Part shown: in pieces, positions 1 to 12,756 of the stretch
Position numbering within the stretch: position 1 is the stretch's first letter
How the letters are laid out: each line of letters begins with the position of its first letter
Origin: Allodiplogaster sudhausi
Taxonomy: Eukaryota; Nematoda; Chromadorea; Rhabditida; Diplogasteridae
Assembly (NCBI GenBank): GCA_945643635.1
Contig: CALZFC010000007.1
Span: 1,318,501 to 1,382,500 of the forward strand
Length of the DNA stretch: 64,000 bases
Reading direction: 5' to 3'
Translations under genes and position numbers: made by a program
The notes under the pieces: model-generated
What the model saw: only the letters and a program-made list of their open reading frames with translations
The model's database searches: none
What the model was told of the DNA's origin: nothing

Positions 1-143
1 TGGACGCGAAGTTCGTTGTGCCCGGCAGCGACATCGAGGCAGTTCACGTGACTCGCGAGGCAGTGAGGGGAGAGTCCCCCGTCATCCTCTCCAGGAGAAA
101 GGCTGACGAGGAGGAGCGGCCCGCTTCCGCTGCTCTCTCATGA
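1..143 (+). CDS. 3' end of an unidentified upstream gene (partial)
   Basis: Frame 3 is open from the window edge to a TGA at 141-143 and encodes 46 residues. The composition is coding-like: it begins DAKFVVPGSDIEAVHV and ends in a charged, low-complexity tail (RRKADEEERPASAALS). No domain is recognisable and the 5' part lies outside the window. It converges on the minus-strand SLC4 gene. Codon use (GC-rich third positions) resembles the neighbouring genes. I cannot assign a function. Confidence 0.55.
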   Translation, partial: DAKFVVPGSDIEAVHVTREAVRGESPVILSRRKADEEERPASAALS

Positions 144-1145
144 CCCTTCTCGCCCTCTTCCACTCCCTACTCGCCCTTGTAAACTTTCCCACCGATAAAG
201 TGAACGACAATCCGATTGCAAACTCGAGTAGTGATATGCACTCTCCCCCTTGTCTGTGTACATAGCTCCATCCACTCCTTCCAGCCCCGCCTACTTTCTA
301 CTTGCCTGGCATTTTTGTCCCGTGGCAACTCGTCGTTTCTTCATTCACTGACTCCTTTCTCGCACTTTTTATCTTAAAATCGTAAACAAAAAAAAATTAT
401 TTCGACGTGCAGAATGCTATAGTACGTTAAAACTATTTTTCTCTTTCTAATATTAAGAGGTTCTTTCTAAAGATAAGAGGTTACGTATTTGTTATTGTTG
501 CTTAACAAACACACTCGGAACATCTGGGTTATGAGAGGAGACGGAGCATGAGAGAGAGAGAGAGAGGCAGGGAAAGCTGGAGGGTACCTTGTTAAGGAAG
601 AAAAAGACCATATCAGAGAAATGATGTAATGTGTGACGAACAGAAGTCAGGACTCAACATAGGAAGAGATTTCACTAGATATTATTTGAGAAGGGAAGGC
701 TAATAATTGCATTGAAAGTTCAAAGAGCACACCCAATCTCGACTCGAAAGTTTTGCTAATCATGGTAAAACTGGTAAAAACTCGATTAAAGCATAGCGAA
801 ACAAGGACCTCACCTCAGTTCAAAATGGCGGAATTCAGAAGAATTCTAGGAATAATCTTTTGACAAAGTCTACACGCTCATTATGAGAAAGAATGAGAAA
901 ACACCACCGTGAAGCTAACAAATATTATCTAAGTATGAGAAGACATCATGCGTACCTATGGTCTAATAAAACCAAAGTTTCAAAATTCATTGTTAACAAA
1001 AATCAACGATTTGTCAAAATCCTAACTGAGAATGTATCATGAATAACTTATGAAAGCAGCCTGACACGAAATTCGGAAAGAAAAGAGTGAGATAGTTGAG
1101 AGAGAGAGAGAAACTATGTAAAGTGAGGAGAGATTGAAAAGACGG
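144..1145. other. Intergenic, convergent gene ends
   Basis: AT-rich sequence between two gene 3' ends with short GA tracts (about 549-567 and 1098-1112). No open frame with coding character and no RNA gene is visible. An AATAAA-like site lies on the plus strand near 965, too far from the stop at 143 to assign with confidence. Confidence 0.5.
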
Positions 1146-3271
1146 TTAGGGAGGAGTGGTCTTCCTGAGGAGCGGCTGCGACTCGGCCTCCGGCTGTTGC
1201 AGATCGTTCTGCGAGGGATGTGGAGAAGGGCGGATCACCTGGAAGATTATTTCTTTCATATTCCCAATTCACTCAAAACTATATGTTTTATTTTCGTTTC
1301 AATTCCAAGAATATGGGTGCAACAATTTCTAACGTTGCCCGCGTAAAATGGAGTGTTTGCAAATAAGAAATGAAATTGAAGTATGAGAGGGGGAGAGAGA
1401 AATGGCGAGAGAAAGAGAGATAAAATACCTTGATCATGATGGCGTCGTCATCGTCCTCTGGCTGTGCCAGTCGTGCCTCGCTGCCTTCCCTGAAGAGTCT
1501 GGTCATGGATGGGAAGAGAGCAAAGGAATAAAGAGTGCGTCCTTACGAGTGTCTCTTCACTGGCGATGCGGGCGTGTCCTTCCCGAAAGATCCCTTCGAA
1601 TCCACGCTGGTGATGTGCTTCCACAGCCCGCTGTTGTTCAGCTAAAACGTTACAATATCATGAAATGTCAATCGATTCCGAAACTTAAAAAAGCTCCAAA
1701 GAACAGCCAATAACTGACCTCCTTGGAAATGTTAATGGAGTGGGAAGGTTCTTGGATGGACGCGAGCGGTATCTTGATGACTTTTCCATCGGTTGTCGGG
1801 ATGTGGAGATGGGCTTCTGTCTTGACTGCGTGGATCGTGGTTTGGCACTGGTCATTCTCCACTTCGATCTCCACTGCCTCCGCCTAAAGAGAATAGAGGC
1901 TGAGGAATGAAGGACATGAGAAAGAGAAGTGGGACGATGAAATGGGAAAAAACGAGAGAGTGCACAAGGGGGGAGAGATCAGAGAGAGAGAGAGAGGCGA
2001 AAAGAGAAGAAGAAAAAAAGTAGATGAAAAAACACCGCAAGATATTGTAATAAGATATTCTTCTGACATTGCTCATTTTCTTGTGTTGGTCTTCCTTCTT
2101 TCTGAGATGGAAGTCAGGCATCGGATCGTCGAGATATTTGAGATCCGACGCAGTGAAGAAGACTTCAATCGCCTTCCTCACTCCCACCATCACCACGAGC
2201 TGCAATCCAAGTTCGTCTATCAAATAAACATATAATTTAGTTCTACTTATAACTAATATTTTGTAAAATAAATATATTAAAACCCCTACCATAATCGGAA
2301 ACATGATTGACGTGGCTTTGATGGACTTAACGATCCAGAGGACTGCAAGACAAAGAGTCTGGAAGAGCGTGAAGAGATGGATCTTGCGGATGGGGACATG
2401 GCGGATATAGATGGTGTCAGGCTGGTACTTCATGGGCATGAGAAGGAGGAGGATCCGGTCGAAGAGTTGGATGCCGCCCAGGGCAGCGATTCCCATGTAG
2501 AGGAAGACTCCGTACAGCACTGGCATCGGGATGCGACTCAGCACTCCTGTCATCAACACAGAACCACCTGCAACAACAATTACATCTTATTCAACCACTT
2601 TTCTTCCTCACAATTTCTCTACCCCCTCTTCTTTCTCTCTTCTTCTCTCATTTAAAGATCACTTCGTCTGACCAATCAAGACGAATGTGACTATTCCTGT
2701 GAGTCTCTGTTCCCGCACTCCAATGAACTGCGCCACTTCTCCGGGTGCTTTGCTCTCGCTTTCAACCTAGAAAATGCTCGAATGGAGGGGCTTGCATTTC
2801 TCTAGCCAGGTAAACCTTGAGTGAGTTGATGTGATTTATGGAAAGAACAGTAGCTGCGACGTAGATGGGAAGGCCGAGCCAGCCTACCAGCATAATCAGA
2901 ATGGACAGCACCAGGAGGTCCAAGTGGTAACCGCAGCCCTGGAATCATCTCTTTCACAATACATTCCTATCTTAATTTTTCTCGCTCTTCATTGCACTCT
3001 CTCTCTCTCTATTCTCTCTGACCTTCTTGAGCTTGTTCTCCTTGCGGTTGACGATGACAGTGGTGATCTGCTGGTCCATGAAGATGAGAATGCACGCGAG
3101 GGTGGCCGGGAGGAGAGCGAGAGGAACCGTCCAGAAAGGGTTGCCGTCGAAGGGAGGAATGAACCAGCCGCGACCTTCCCAGGTTGGCTAAAGTTACTTT
3201 TACTCCTTCATGGTTCATCAACATGTTTAATATCGTTTCTAATTTATCGTTGCTAAGTTACTGAGATAGAA

Positions 3272-3302
<31 letters not shown>

Positions 3303-3342
3303 GCGAGAGAGAGAGAGCGAGAGAAAGAGAGAGCGCGAGAGC

Positions 3343-3392
<50 letters not shown>

Positions 3393-5881
3393 AACCCGGA
3401 AGGTGGATGGAACATTGAGCTTGGGCGTGTTGATACCCACGTAGCCATCGATGCAAGTCATGGCAATGATCGCAATCATCACGGCGAAGTCAGAGAAGAC
3501 TTGGCGGACTCGAGACGGGAAGTAACACGAGTTACGGCACTTCTGCAAGTTATTCATTCTTACTTTTACAGTTATCTACTTTAGTTTCCGGTCCAATTAA
3601 ACGGGGGAGGAGTTGGGAAAGAACCTTGAGAGTTATGGCCAAGAAAAAGGTGCCGAGTGCGAGAAGAATGGACATCAGGAGTTTATCGTAGAGAGGATAG
3701 CACGAGTCTCCTTCGAACTTCCCGTAGAGGTCGCGGCACTGGTCCAGGCCGACCTGAGCAAGGCCAGATAGTTATATCTAGAGACCGCAGTAAGCAAAAG
3801 TTTGACACAGCGAACTCGGGCCGGGTGCTACCGTACCCGTTCCTTAAGCACAGCTTGCCAGCGAACACGACATTTTTGAGTTTAAAATTATTTCCGCCGC
3901 GTTTTCATAGCTGTTGAGATGTTTTTTTTCTTTATCGACAACAAGGTAGGCAGTAGATGGTAAAGACGCCATTTTGACCAGTTTCGCTGTCCATTCTAGT
4001 GGTCAGGAGCAACATGAAACATTTTGCCTGTATTTTCCTCGCCGCTTAAATTGAGTTAAATCTCTATTATATACTGTCGTGGTCAACAAGTTTCCATGTT
4101 TTATTTAAAGCTATGGCCTTTCTAAATGCGTGCAGAAATTTTGAAGACACCGCGGAGCAAGACCTTTTAGATATGATCAAAAATGTTTTTAGCATATCAA
4201 GGGGATTTTACATTTTGAGCTGAAAACCTATTTTATACTTTCGTGGTCAACAGATTTCTTAGTTTCATTTAAAGCTATGGCCTTTCTGTATAACTACACA
4301 AAATTTGAGGGTGGTGCGGAGCAAGACTTTTTAGATATGATCAAAAATGTTTTGTTTAGCATATCAAGGGGATTTCACATTTTGAGCTGAAAACCTACTT
4401 TATACTTTCGTGGTCAACAGATTTCTCGGTTTCTTTTAAAGCTATGGCCATTCTGTATAACTGCACAAAATTTGAGGGTGGTGCGGAACGAGACTTTTTA
4501 GATATCATCAAAAATGTTTTGTTTAGCATATCAAGGGGATTTCACATTTTGAGCTGAAAACCTATTTTATACTTTCGTGGTCAACAGATTTCTTAGTTTC
4601 ATTTAAAGCTATGGCCTTTCTGTATAACTACACAAAATTTGAGGGTGGTGCGGAGCAAGACTTTTTAGATATGATCAAAAATGTTTTGTTTAGCATATCA
4701 AGGGGATTTCACATTTTGAGCTGAAAACCTACTTTATACTTTCGTGGTCAACAGATTTCTTCGTTTTGTTTAAAGCTATGACCACTCTTTATAACTGCAC
4801 AAAATTTGAGGGTGGTGAGGATTAGTTGAGCAGGAGCATGCATCGTCTGTAGCGATCATCTGACCGGCCAAACTTCATTTGACATAATGACATGCATCGG
4901 CAGGCATACTGTAGGCGTCCCATTCTCCACAGGAATAAGCATATTAAAAAAGACTTTTAATTACTTAATTTCAATTTTGTTTGGGTTTCTGATTATGGAT
5001 TTTGGTTTCTCGTCACCAAAAACCCCCAGAAACATCATTAGTTTTCATTGCATTGCTATTTGAAAAAATCATCTGCGGTCTCTAGTTATATCTCTTGATC
5101 TTCAGAACATTAAAGGAGCTCGAATGCAGAAGAGAAAAGGATGCCTTGGAGAAGTCGATAAAAGTGTCGTTGTGTCGAATGGGCCATCCCTTCTGCTCAA
5201 TCAGCTCGCCCGCCTTCTGGAACTGCGTATCCGAGAGAACTCCTCCGTGACACGCGCACGTTCCTTCCATCACAGTTCGGCTGTACTTGATCACATCCAG
5301 CTGGCCTGAACGAACAAAACATGCATTTACTTTTAAACTGAAGGAATAAACAACCTTTAATCTTCCACAACTTCATGAGTGCTTCGTATACAAAGATGAC
5401 GGCGATGAGAGTCGCAAAGGACTCTTCAGTGAAGCGAGTGATGTACGACACCTCCAATCACTGCAGTCTCTTTCAGCTTTGTTCATTTCACTCTCTTAGG
5501 CCGCCAAATATTAATCAAATCGAATATTGTAAGAAAAAAATTAACGCTTAGACACAACAACGACTAATTTTAAATCTCATTACAATTAAGTCACACTGTT
5601 AGAATTATATATAATTTTATAACGAAAAAATTAACAAGAAAAAGAATAAAGAAAGAAATGAGGACTGACGAGAGAGGAAGCATCGGTGATGCACATGAGG
5701 AAGACAATGAGGGCAGTCCAGACATGGACCCAGGCACGGAACGAAAGATACTTGATGCCCAGGCGGGTGCACAGGTCGAACACTATCGTCTCGAACACCA
5801 GCACGGGGCCCGTGCTGCCTATGATGGTCAACGGCTGGCCGGAGAACAAGTGGTACACGATTCCGCAGATAGCACCTGCAG

Positions 5882-5920
<39 letters not shown>

Positions 5921-5976
5921 GAGACAGAGAGAGAGAAACAGAGGGGATGTATGGAGAGAGAGAGGGAGAGAGAAAA

Positions 5977-6040
<64 letters not shown>

Positions 6041-9000
6041 AAAGGAAAAGTGAGAGGAGGTATAATACAGAATTGAAAACTTTATGCATTTGACAGGCTT
6101 TTTAATTAAAGAAAAAGCTCTCACTACACGCGCATATATACAATGTACTCATAATCATAGAGACTTGGATACCATCACAAATTTTCTATAGTCATCATAT
6201 GAAGAACGATTTGTAGCAATGAATACGAATACAATCAGTAAGGCCCCTGACCTATCTCAGACCAAAATACGTAACTTTTGATAAAAGTGAATGAATCTTC
6301 CATACCTCCGAAGAGATTCTCCATAGCTGCCATCCTCTGGTGGGTGGCCTCTTCGAGTAGCCCGCCAAAGGTGACAATGGGAGCGAGCAGGGCGAAGTAC
6401 ATGAAGCAGATGGTGGCCACGCACTGGAGGTTCAGGGCGTCAGTGAAGTCGGAGAGGTAGTGGGGCGCTTTTCTCTTGATGTCCAGGATGAGGCCGCCGC
6501 AGAGTCGGCCCGTTCGCTGCAGCGCCGGGTCATTTCCGTGGCCGCCGCCTGAAGAAGTGGCCATTTGTTTTATTTAAAAAAAACAGTTTTAAATAGTGCT
6601 GACCATCCTCATCACTGTCAATCTTCTTGGCCGATATTCCTTTGCCGGGTGCTTCTTCGATGAGGAGTTCCTTGGCTATTTGCTTCCTCTTCTCCTGGGA
6701 GGGCAGCTGACTCGGAGGCTCGATTCGTGTGGCGGGATCCCATTCTCCAGGTGGCAGAACTGTTACCTAAAACGCTTAGTATAACACCATGGTACATGTG
6801 AAGAAATAGTAAAGACAAAAGATTTAAGAGACAAAGAAAACATTACAAAGTAAATACAAGGTAGATACAAAACATTAAAATACCTGATCGAGGAATTCGT
6901 CAATTCCATCGATGAGATCGCTTCTGTTTCGTGCCTCGAAGGCAACGTCGTGAAAAATCTTGAAATGACAACATATGATTAGATATGAATAAAGAGCAGT
7001 ATAAAAGAATACTAAAAGGGGAAGGAGCCAACCTCATCTGCCATGAGAGTCGCGATGGCTCGGCCGATCTCTCTGTACTGGGCGCCATTGCCCTGAGGGC
7101 CGAGCAGTACGAAGATGAATCGGGTTGGCACGGGGACCTACAACACACTCTGAGTCTCTCTTCCCTCTCCTTTCCCCACAATAACCCAACCTCAGTTAGA
7201 TCGCCAAGAATCGAGGCAGTCTTGAGGCGGATGAATGCGCAGATGTGTCTGTGAAGGAAGTCAACCTGCAATTGGGAACAGATGTCGAATTCGACCACCC
7301 ACAAGCTATCCTCTTCTTCTTTCCATGTACAATCAAACCAGTGATGGAGGTGTCAATCGTGCTTTCATTGTTTGGAATGTTCTGGCAAAATTCTCACATC
7401 ATGAAGAAATTCAGATGTGCTTACCACTAGGTATTATGGCGTTTGCAATGAACAGTCAATGAAGCAAAATAGATATCAAGAATAAAATAGATATCAAGAA
7501 GAAAAGAGTGTATTCAATGGAAATTTATTAGCCTAACAACCAAACTCCATCTCCCAAACAGTGTGGAGGAAAAAAAGACTACGGCAAGGATACACAAGAT
7601 TGAGAGTGGCGGAGGGAGCGGATCTCTGAACTTTGTCGCCACCGTGCTCTACACTATTCTCGTTCTCTTATCAGTATTTTACTTTTCTCCCGTCCACTCT
7701 CAACTGTTTTCTGTTGTTCCCCTCTCTCTCGTTCTTTCTTATTTTCTTCTCTGCCCCTATTCTATATCTTCATTTCCTTTCTCTCTCAACGTCTCGGTTC
7801 TTTCTTCCCCCCTTCTTTCTGCCTTCTTTCTCTATGCGTCACCTCGCCGACATTCTCGCTTCAAGCATTTCTCAGACGCGGTGGCCCTCCTATTGCAGAG
7901 ATCACTCGGGTTGAGAAGAGGAAGCTTTTCTCTCGCAGGGAAGGGCTGATCTCTGTCATAAGCTCGCCCAGCTTTCTCTGCTTCTCTCTCTCATCCCTGT
8001 CTCTCTACCTCTCACCCTTCTATAATCTCTAGCTTATCCACGCACTACTCAACTCGAACTTCCAATACAAATGTTGCTATGGCAATTTAAATGGAGGCAT
8101 TTCTAGGATGTGCTTGCTGGATATTTTGCAGCTTCGTTTGTAGTCCTTACATTTGTCTCCCCAAAAAACCGAACAAAGAAGGAAAAGCAAAGAGCAGAGG
8201 AATGTAAGGAGAAACAGGCAACGTAAGGAGAAATGGTGAGACAAGGAGAAGAGGAGAAGCAGAGAGGAAATGTAAAAAAAAAATTCATATAGAGAGCGAT
8301 AGAAGTAAAGAGAAAAGGGAGAGAGAAAGAAAGAGACAGGGAAAAAAGAAGGACGCGGGCTGCAGCCGAGAGAAAAGCATGCGAAATGAAATGAATAAAA
8401 TGATGCATTCAGCTAAACAAACAAAGAGATTAAAGCTTGCACGGGGGCGTAAACGGGAATAGAAAAAGAAATGATGAAGGCGTGAACGGACCTCTCCAAT
8501 CAGGACATTCGAAGCTTCGACCCCGACGGGGAGCTTCTTCAAGAAGTGCGTGTTCCCCTTGGCGACATCTGTGCTGGAACTCTCTTTCTGTAGCTCGCGA
8601 GGCATACTCTCCACCTGGGAACATATCTCGCTTCTTTTCTGTTCTGTCTTTCTTCTCGTCTCTCTCAATCCGACTCCTCACACCTTCTGCCACTCCCTCC
8701 TTCTCTCTCTCTGTGCCATTTTCTCTCCCGTTCTCCACCTTGGGCAATTCCAGAGTTGGCCCGCCCTTCTTGGCATCTTCAGCAGACTTGGCCAGATTGC
8801 GGCCATGCGATAGGGAGCGTCCCATGTCGGAAATGGAACGGACCGCGTTGAGGAATCCGCCTTCCTTCTCGTTTCCATTGCCAGAGCGGCGTTCCTGGAG
8901 AGAAATCCCAACATATTTCCACTGTACAAATAAATGCACATTAATACATTAATTTGTCTTATAAATGATTCATACCAATAAATAAATAATAGATGCTTGG

Positions 9001-9133
9001 ACGAGGGAGACAGAGAATGGCACCCACTTCCCGGACCAAAATACAGGATCCAGACGGTGGTGCTTTCGCAGAGGAACCACTTTTCAAACCACACTGAACC
9101 AACTGCTGACTTCATCACGCCACTTCACACACA

Positions 9134-9164
<31 letters not shown>

Positions 9165-9409
9165 GGAGAGAGGGAGAGAGAGAGATCGAAGAGAGAGAGA
9201 GAGAGAGAGAAGAGAGAGAGAGAAGAGAAAGCAGAGCTGGAATAGGTCTGACCCATAACAGGGTTGTAACCCCCCGGGCCGTAAGCACGGAACACTTTGT
9301 AACCCCCCGGGATGGCCCTTTTTCACTTCATAACCCCCCAGGCCAATTTTTAACATTGTAACCCCCCGGCCCAAGTTCAAAGACATGCACTATTTCAGCA
9401 CTGAGAGAA

Positions 9410-9451
<42 letters not shown>

Positions 9452-10200
9452 AGAGAGAGAAGAGAGATGGATACCTGCTCATATTGATGGACGTGTTTTC
9501 TGTTGAGGATCTCGACGAGTTCAGCACGGAGGTCCTCTTCTACGTCGCCCGCTTTCACGAATTCGTCGACGAGTTCATCTGTAAAAATAGATCTTCATTC
9601 TTATCCTTCCATTTTGCAATTACGACAGAATTGAGTGATTCTCCAATTTTTAAAAGTAAGGCTGAAGAGCTCAAAGATCATAGAAACGGGTTCCCAAATT
9701 AGAATTCGGCGACTAGGAAAGTGAGTTGATAAGCACTTCCAAAAGTAGCAGATTATCAAGGAAGGGCAATCCCCACGCATTCTCTCTACGTCACGTGAAC
9801 ACTGTCCAAACATCTGTAATCGGTTCTAATTGTCATCAAGTTAAATTTGGTTGCTCTGTGAGTAAGTGCGTCATATCTTTGCAAGAGTTCTGTGACTATC
9901 GCAGCCAAGCAAAAAGAGGATAGCGAACATGTTGCACCAGAGTTTACAAGTATCCCCCAACATGAACGGACGAAGAACTACGGAAGTTCGTGAGAAGCGT
10001 TCAAATAAACTTGCAGAAAGATCAATTCAGGGGAGTAGCAAGATGCAATATGCCAGAACGCGCCAAATGGGACAATGAATAGACTATGAGGCCCACATTA
10101 CAGCACATTCAAAGTCATAAAATCTTTAATTTATCATTGTAACTAGCGTTAATAAACGAACAAGCAGATAGAAACCAATGTTCAGTGAGCATAAAGAAGA

Positions 10201-10234
<34 letters not shown>

Positions 10235-11126
10235 TGAGAGAGAGAGAGAGAGAGACGAACCAACGATGGAAGGGAGGTCGGCGTGGTCGAGTTCGGTGAG
10301 GAAGACACCATTCAAGAGGCAGCTGCGCAGTTGGAACAGCGCGTGCAGCGAAAGCGCAGCCACGTGCGGTTTCGACCAGCGGTTGCCTCCTTCAACATGT
10401 TCTTCTTTGTCTCTCTCTCTCTCTCTTTCTCTCTCTCCCACCCTGCTCGACATCCTCCTCGAACTTGACCCATCGCGCGGTCTCTCGCCATTCCTTGCCT
10501 CCCAGCTCGCCCATCTCCGTGAAGAGCGCGGGCAGCTCGCTCTTCTCTTTCAGCAGGAACATGACGCGCGTGCCTGGGGCTGCAAAGAGAATTAAGGCTT
10601 ATTTCATATACAATGTGCGCAATTAATAAAAAAAACAATAAATTATAATAAAAAATGGACTAACCAAGAGAAGCGAGCTCGATGCTCTCTCGCTTCTTGC
10701 TGCTCATTCTGCGTCGCCTGGAAGTGGAAGGAGCGGAGTCGGAATCGACTCCGGGATGAAGCCCCATGCTGCACCAGATGCCCCCACTGCTCCCCGCCAC
10801 AGGATCAGGAGTCGGCCTATCAGCAGACTCGCCCTCTCCCTCTCCTCCCTTCTCACTCATAACAGCTGCCTGATTGAGCTTCTTCCTCCCCTGCACACAC
10901 TCACTCGCTAGGCCTCCTCCCCGCCATTGCCACTGTCGACAGCCCGGCTGGATCGATAGCTTCGGCCCCGAGGCGGCAGAGCAAGGGACGCCCCTCTCCT
11001 GAGCCCACCCTCTCCAGCAGCCGGGCTCTCTATCCCCCACTCCCCTGCTTCCCTCCGGGCCTTCACTTCCAAACTCACGGAGACTAACCCAGTAGTCGTT
11101 GTCGCAGACTTTGCCTCGGCAGCCAT
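1146..11126 (-). CDS. SLC4-family bicarbonate transporter (Na-coupled NBC/NDCBE-like, ABTS type)
   Basis: Membrane transporter moving bicarbonate, probably with sodium, at the plasma membrane. Exons read 3' to 5': 1146-1238, 1429-1498, 1547-1641, 1719-1883, 2068-2199, 2290-2567, 2673-2766, 2816-2938, 3023-3187, 3396-3542, 3625-3753, about 5110-5305, 5355-5451, 5670-5875, 6306-6548, 6604-6766, 6884-6958, 7033-7137, 7191-7265, 8492-8614, 8739-8894, 9475-9578, 10261-10386, 10442-10579, 10665 to about 10868, and a first exon from 11126. The cytoplasmic band-3-like domain is clear ([54 protein letters not shown]). The membrane part has [39 protein letters not shown] and [14 protein letters not shown], all SLC4 signatures. 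The [14 protein letters not shown] motif favours the sodium-coupled branch. The start at 11126 is chosen because CAG lies one base upstream. The first intron and the exon near 5110 are uncertain. Confidence 0.93.
3269..3391. repeat. (GA)n microsatellite in SLC4 intron
   Basis: Near-continuous GA dinucleotides on the plus strand, so CT on the sense strand of the gene. It fills most of the intron between the exons at 3023-3187 and 3396-3542 and runs to within 3 nt of the 5' splice site of the latter. Confidence 0.9.
3771..3778. repeat. Left target-site duplication of the 3.8-5.1 kb element
   Basis: GTTATATC; the identical 8-mer occurs at 5085-5092 immediately outside the right terminal inverted repeat. 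Confidence 0.85.
3779..5084. mobile_element. Non-autonomous hAT-like element (1306 bp) with internal tandem repeats
   Basis: Both ends carry the perfect 12-bp terminal inverted repeat TAGAGACCGCAG (3779-3790) / CTGCGGTCTCTA (5073-5084), flanked by the 8-bp duplication GTTATATC. The 8-bp duplication and TAGAG start fit hAT superfamily elements. There is no transposase reading frame, so it is non-autonomous. The interior contains four to five tandem units of about 157-173 bp. It lies in an SLC4 intron and its left end is only about 24 nt from the 3' splice acceptor at 3754-3755. Confidence 0.85.
4050..4815. repeat. Tandem repeat array, unit about 157-173 bp
   Basis: The landmark CGTGGTCAACA recurs at about 4079, 4252, 4409, 4576 and 4743, giving periods of 173, 157, 167 and 167. 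Each unit also repeats GATATGATCAAAAATG and GGGGATTTCACATTTTGAG. Units 2-4 are highly similar; the first and last are more diverged. The array forms the core of the hAT-like element. Confidence 0.9.
5881..6039. repeat. (GA)n microsatellite in SLC4 intron
   Basis: About 160 bp of GA repeats with interruptions, starting directly at the acceptor side of the exon at 5670-5875 (CT on the sense strand). Confidence 0.9.
9131..9235. repeat. (GA)n microsatellite in SLC4 intron
   Basis: GA repeats with CGA/AAG interruptions. A second tract follows at about 9401-9468, next to the donor of the exon at 9475-9578. Confidence 0.85.
9262..9372. repeat. Four-copy short repeat with core TAACCCCCC
   Basis: TAACCCCCC followed by GGG, GGG, AGG and GGC occurs four times at about 9267, 9299, 9331 and 9359, spaced 28-33 bp, inside an SLC4 intron. 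Function unknown. Confidence 0.75.
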
Positions 11127-11129
11127 TCT

Positions 11130-12705
11130 GAGATGTGCGGAGAAGTAGGCAGGAGTGGAGGGGCAGCAGATGAGTAGTCGCCCCCTTTTCACTCTCTCCG
11201 AGACACGACTCTTTCTCTCTTCTCGTACTGCCGCTCCTCCTGCCGCTTCATTGTTTACATTCAGAAGAGGGAGACAGTCAACACAGTCTATCTCCGTAAC
11301 CGCCTTCTCTTTTGCGAGAGCCGCGCTTTGATATTACACGGAAGCAACAACAAGCAGAGAGGCTAAAGCCGCTTAATTTGGAATTAGCAGACGGCAACTT
11401 GAGGAGTTCAAACGGCCAAGATCATGCCAAGAACGACGCGTGGCGTTCGAGCAACGATGAAACATCTCATGGGAAGACGGGTCGGCTAGTCCTTTACGCA
11501 AACTATTTGCACGCGAGCTATCATATGAAACAGAAGAAAAAGCGGCAGCAAGGAATGGAAGGTGCAGGAGTCATTACGCCTACTTCATGTTAATCACCCT
11601 TAAGGACGAGGAAAAGAACAACAACTTTAACGAATTGAAATGCCAGGAATTCGTTATCTTATTCACAAGAGCAGCCGACTGCGGAGGGCCAGAGACAATT
11701 GCAAATGACGCAGCGGGGCAGCAGATTCACACGTCACAACACTCTGCGGCCCGCTCACGAAATGCACATTTTCAAAGACTGAGCCGGGACGCCGAAAGGA
11801 ATGGAATGAGAAAGAGTGAAGGAAACACGATGGGCTTGCAAACTCTGATAAGGACTGATTGGCGGAGAATTATTGCGGTCGCATCAGTTACGTTCTCGCC
11901 AGCTGAAGTGACTGATTCCTCAGAAGACTACTGTTCTTCGAATACTGCGAGCACACGCTTAAAGACCCTACGGGAAAATGTAAGACAACCCAGAATACAT
12001 CTCGTGGTCGTCAAAACAAGGCGTGCAACGGCACAGAAAATGACTATACAGTGGGAAACTATACACATATAAAAAATATCAATTTACACGAAGAAAATGA
12101 AAGCTATCGATATGAATACAACGAGAAATCTAACTGTCCACGACGTCACGTTTGTTCCTCGTAGTCACCATTCTCCTCGTATTCTTCACCATTCCGTTTA
12201 GTCATATTTTTTGCCGTTTTGAATATTTCTGTGCATTTACTTTTCCTGTTGATGAAATCAAATACAACATTATCAGAAGACCCTTCACCACAAACATCGT
12301 ACTCAGCGTACTGCATTGAACACTCCATGTAGATGTAATTCGATCGCAATACTCGTGCACATCATGCAAACTGAACAGGTAGATCATTACGGAAGTTCAC
12401 TCGCTGTGTCCTTGCGCTGTTATGCATTGATGCCAGTGCACAAATATACAAGTCAGAGATGTATTTATAACCATACCTATGAGCATTTTCCATGGTCATA
12501 GGTTTCCGCAATCCTGGAGAGAAGAAAAGGGCATACACGAAAAAGCGCGCCAGGCTATTCTCATCGCACTGATGAGAGCTTTGCGTGCCTTCTCTTGCCC
12601 TGGGGGCGGCGAGGTCTTTGGACAGTCACTTTTTTCTCCTTTCTAACAAATGTTTTTCCTCGCTCCTTTCTCTCTTATATTCTGCATATCTCTTTGCCTC
12701 ACACT

Positions 12706-12756
<51 letters not shown>

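Noticed and set aside
5631..6124. Long open frames of Ser-Leu or Arg-Glu repeats on both strands
   Set aside because: They are translations of CT/GA microsatellites; open in several frames only because CTCT and GAGA lack stop codons.
11587..12072. 161-codon open frame upstream of the collagen gene
   Set aside because: No recognisable motif, no supporting splice signals or neighbours, and composition typical of chance open frames in GC-moderate DNA.
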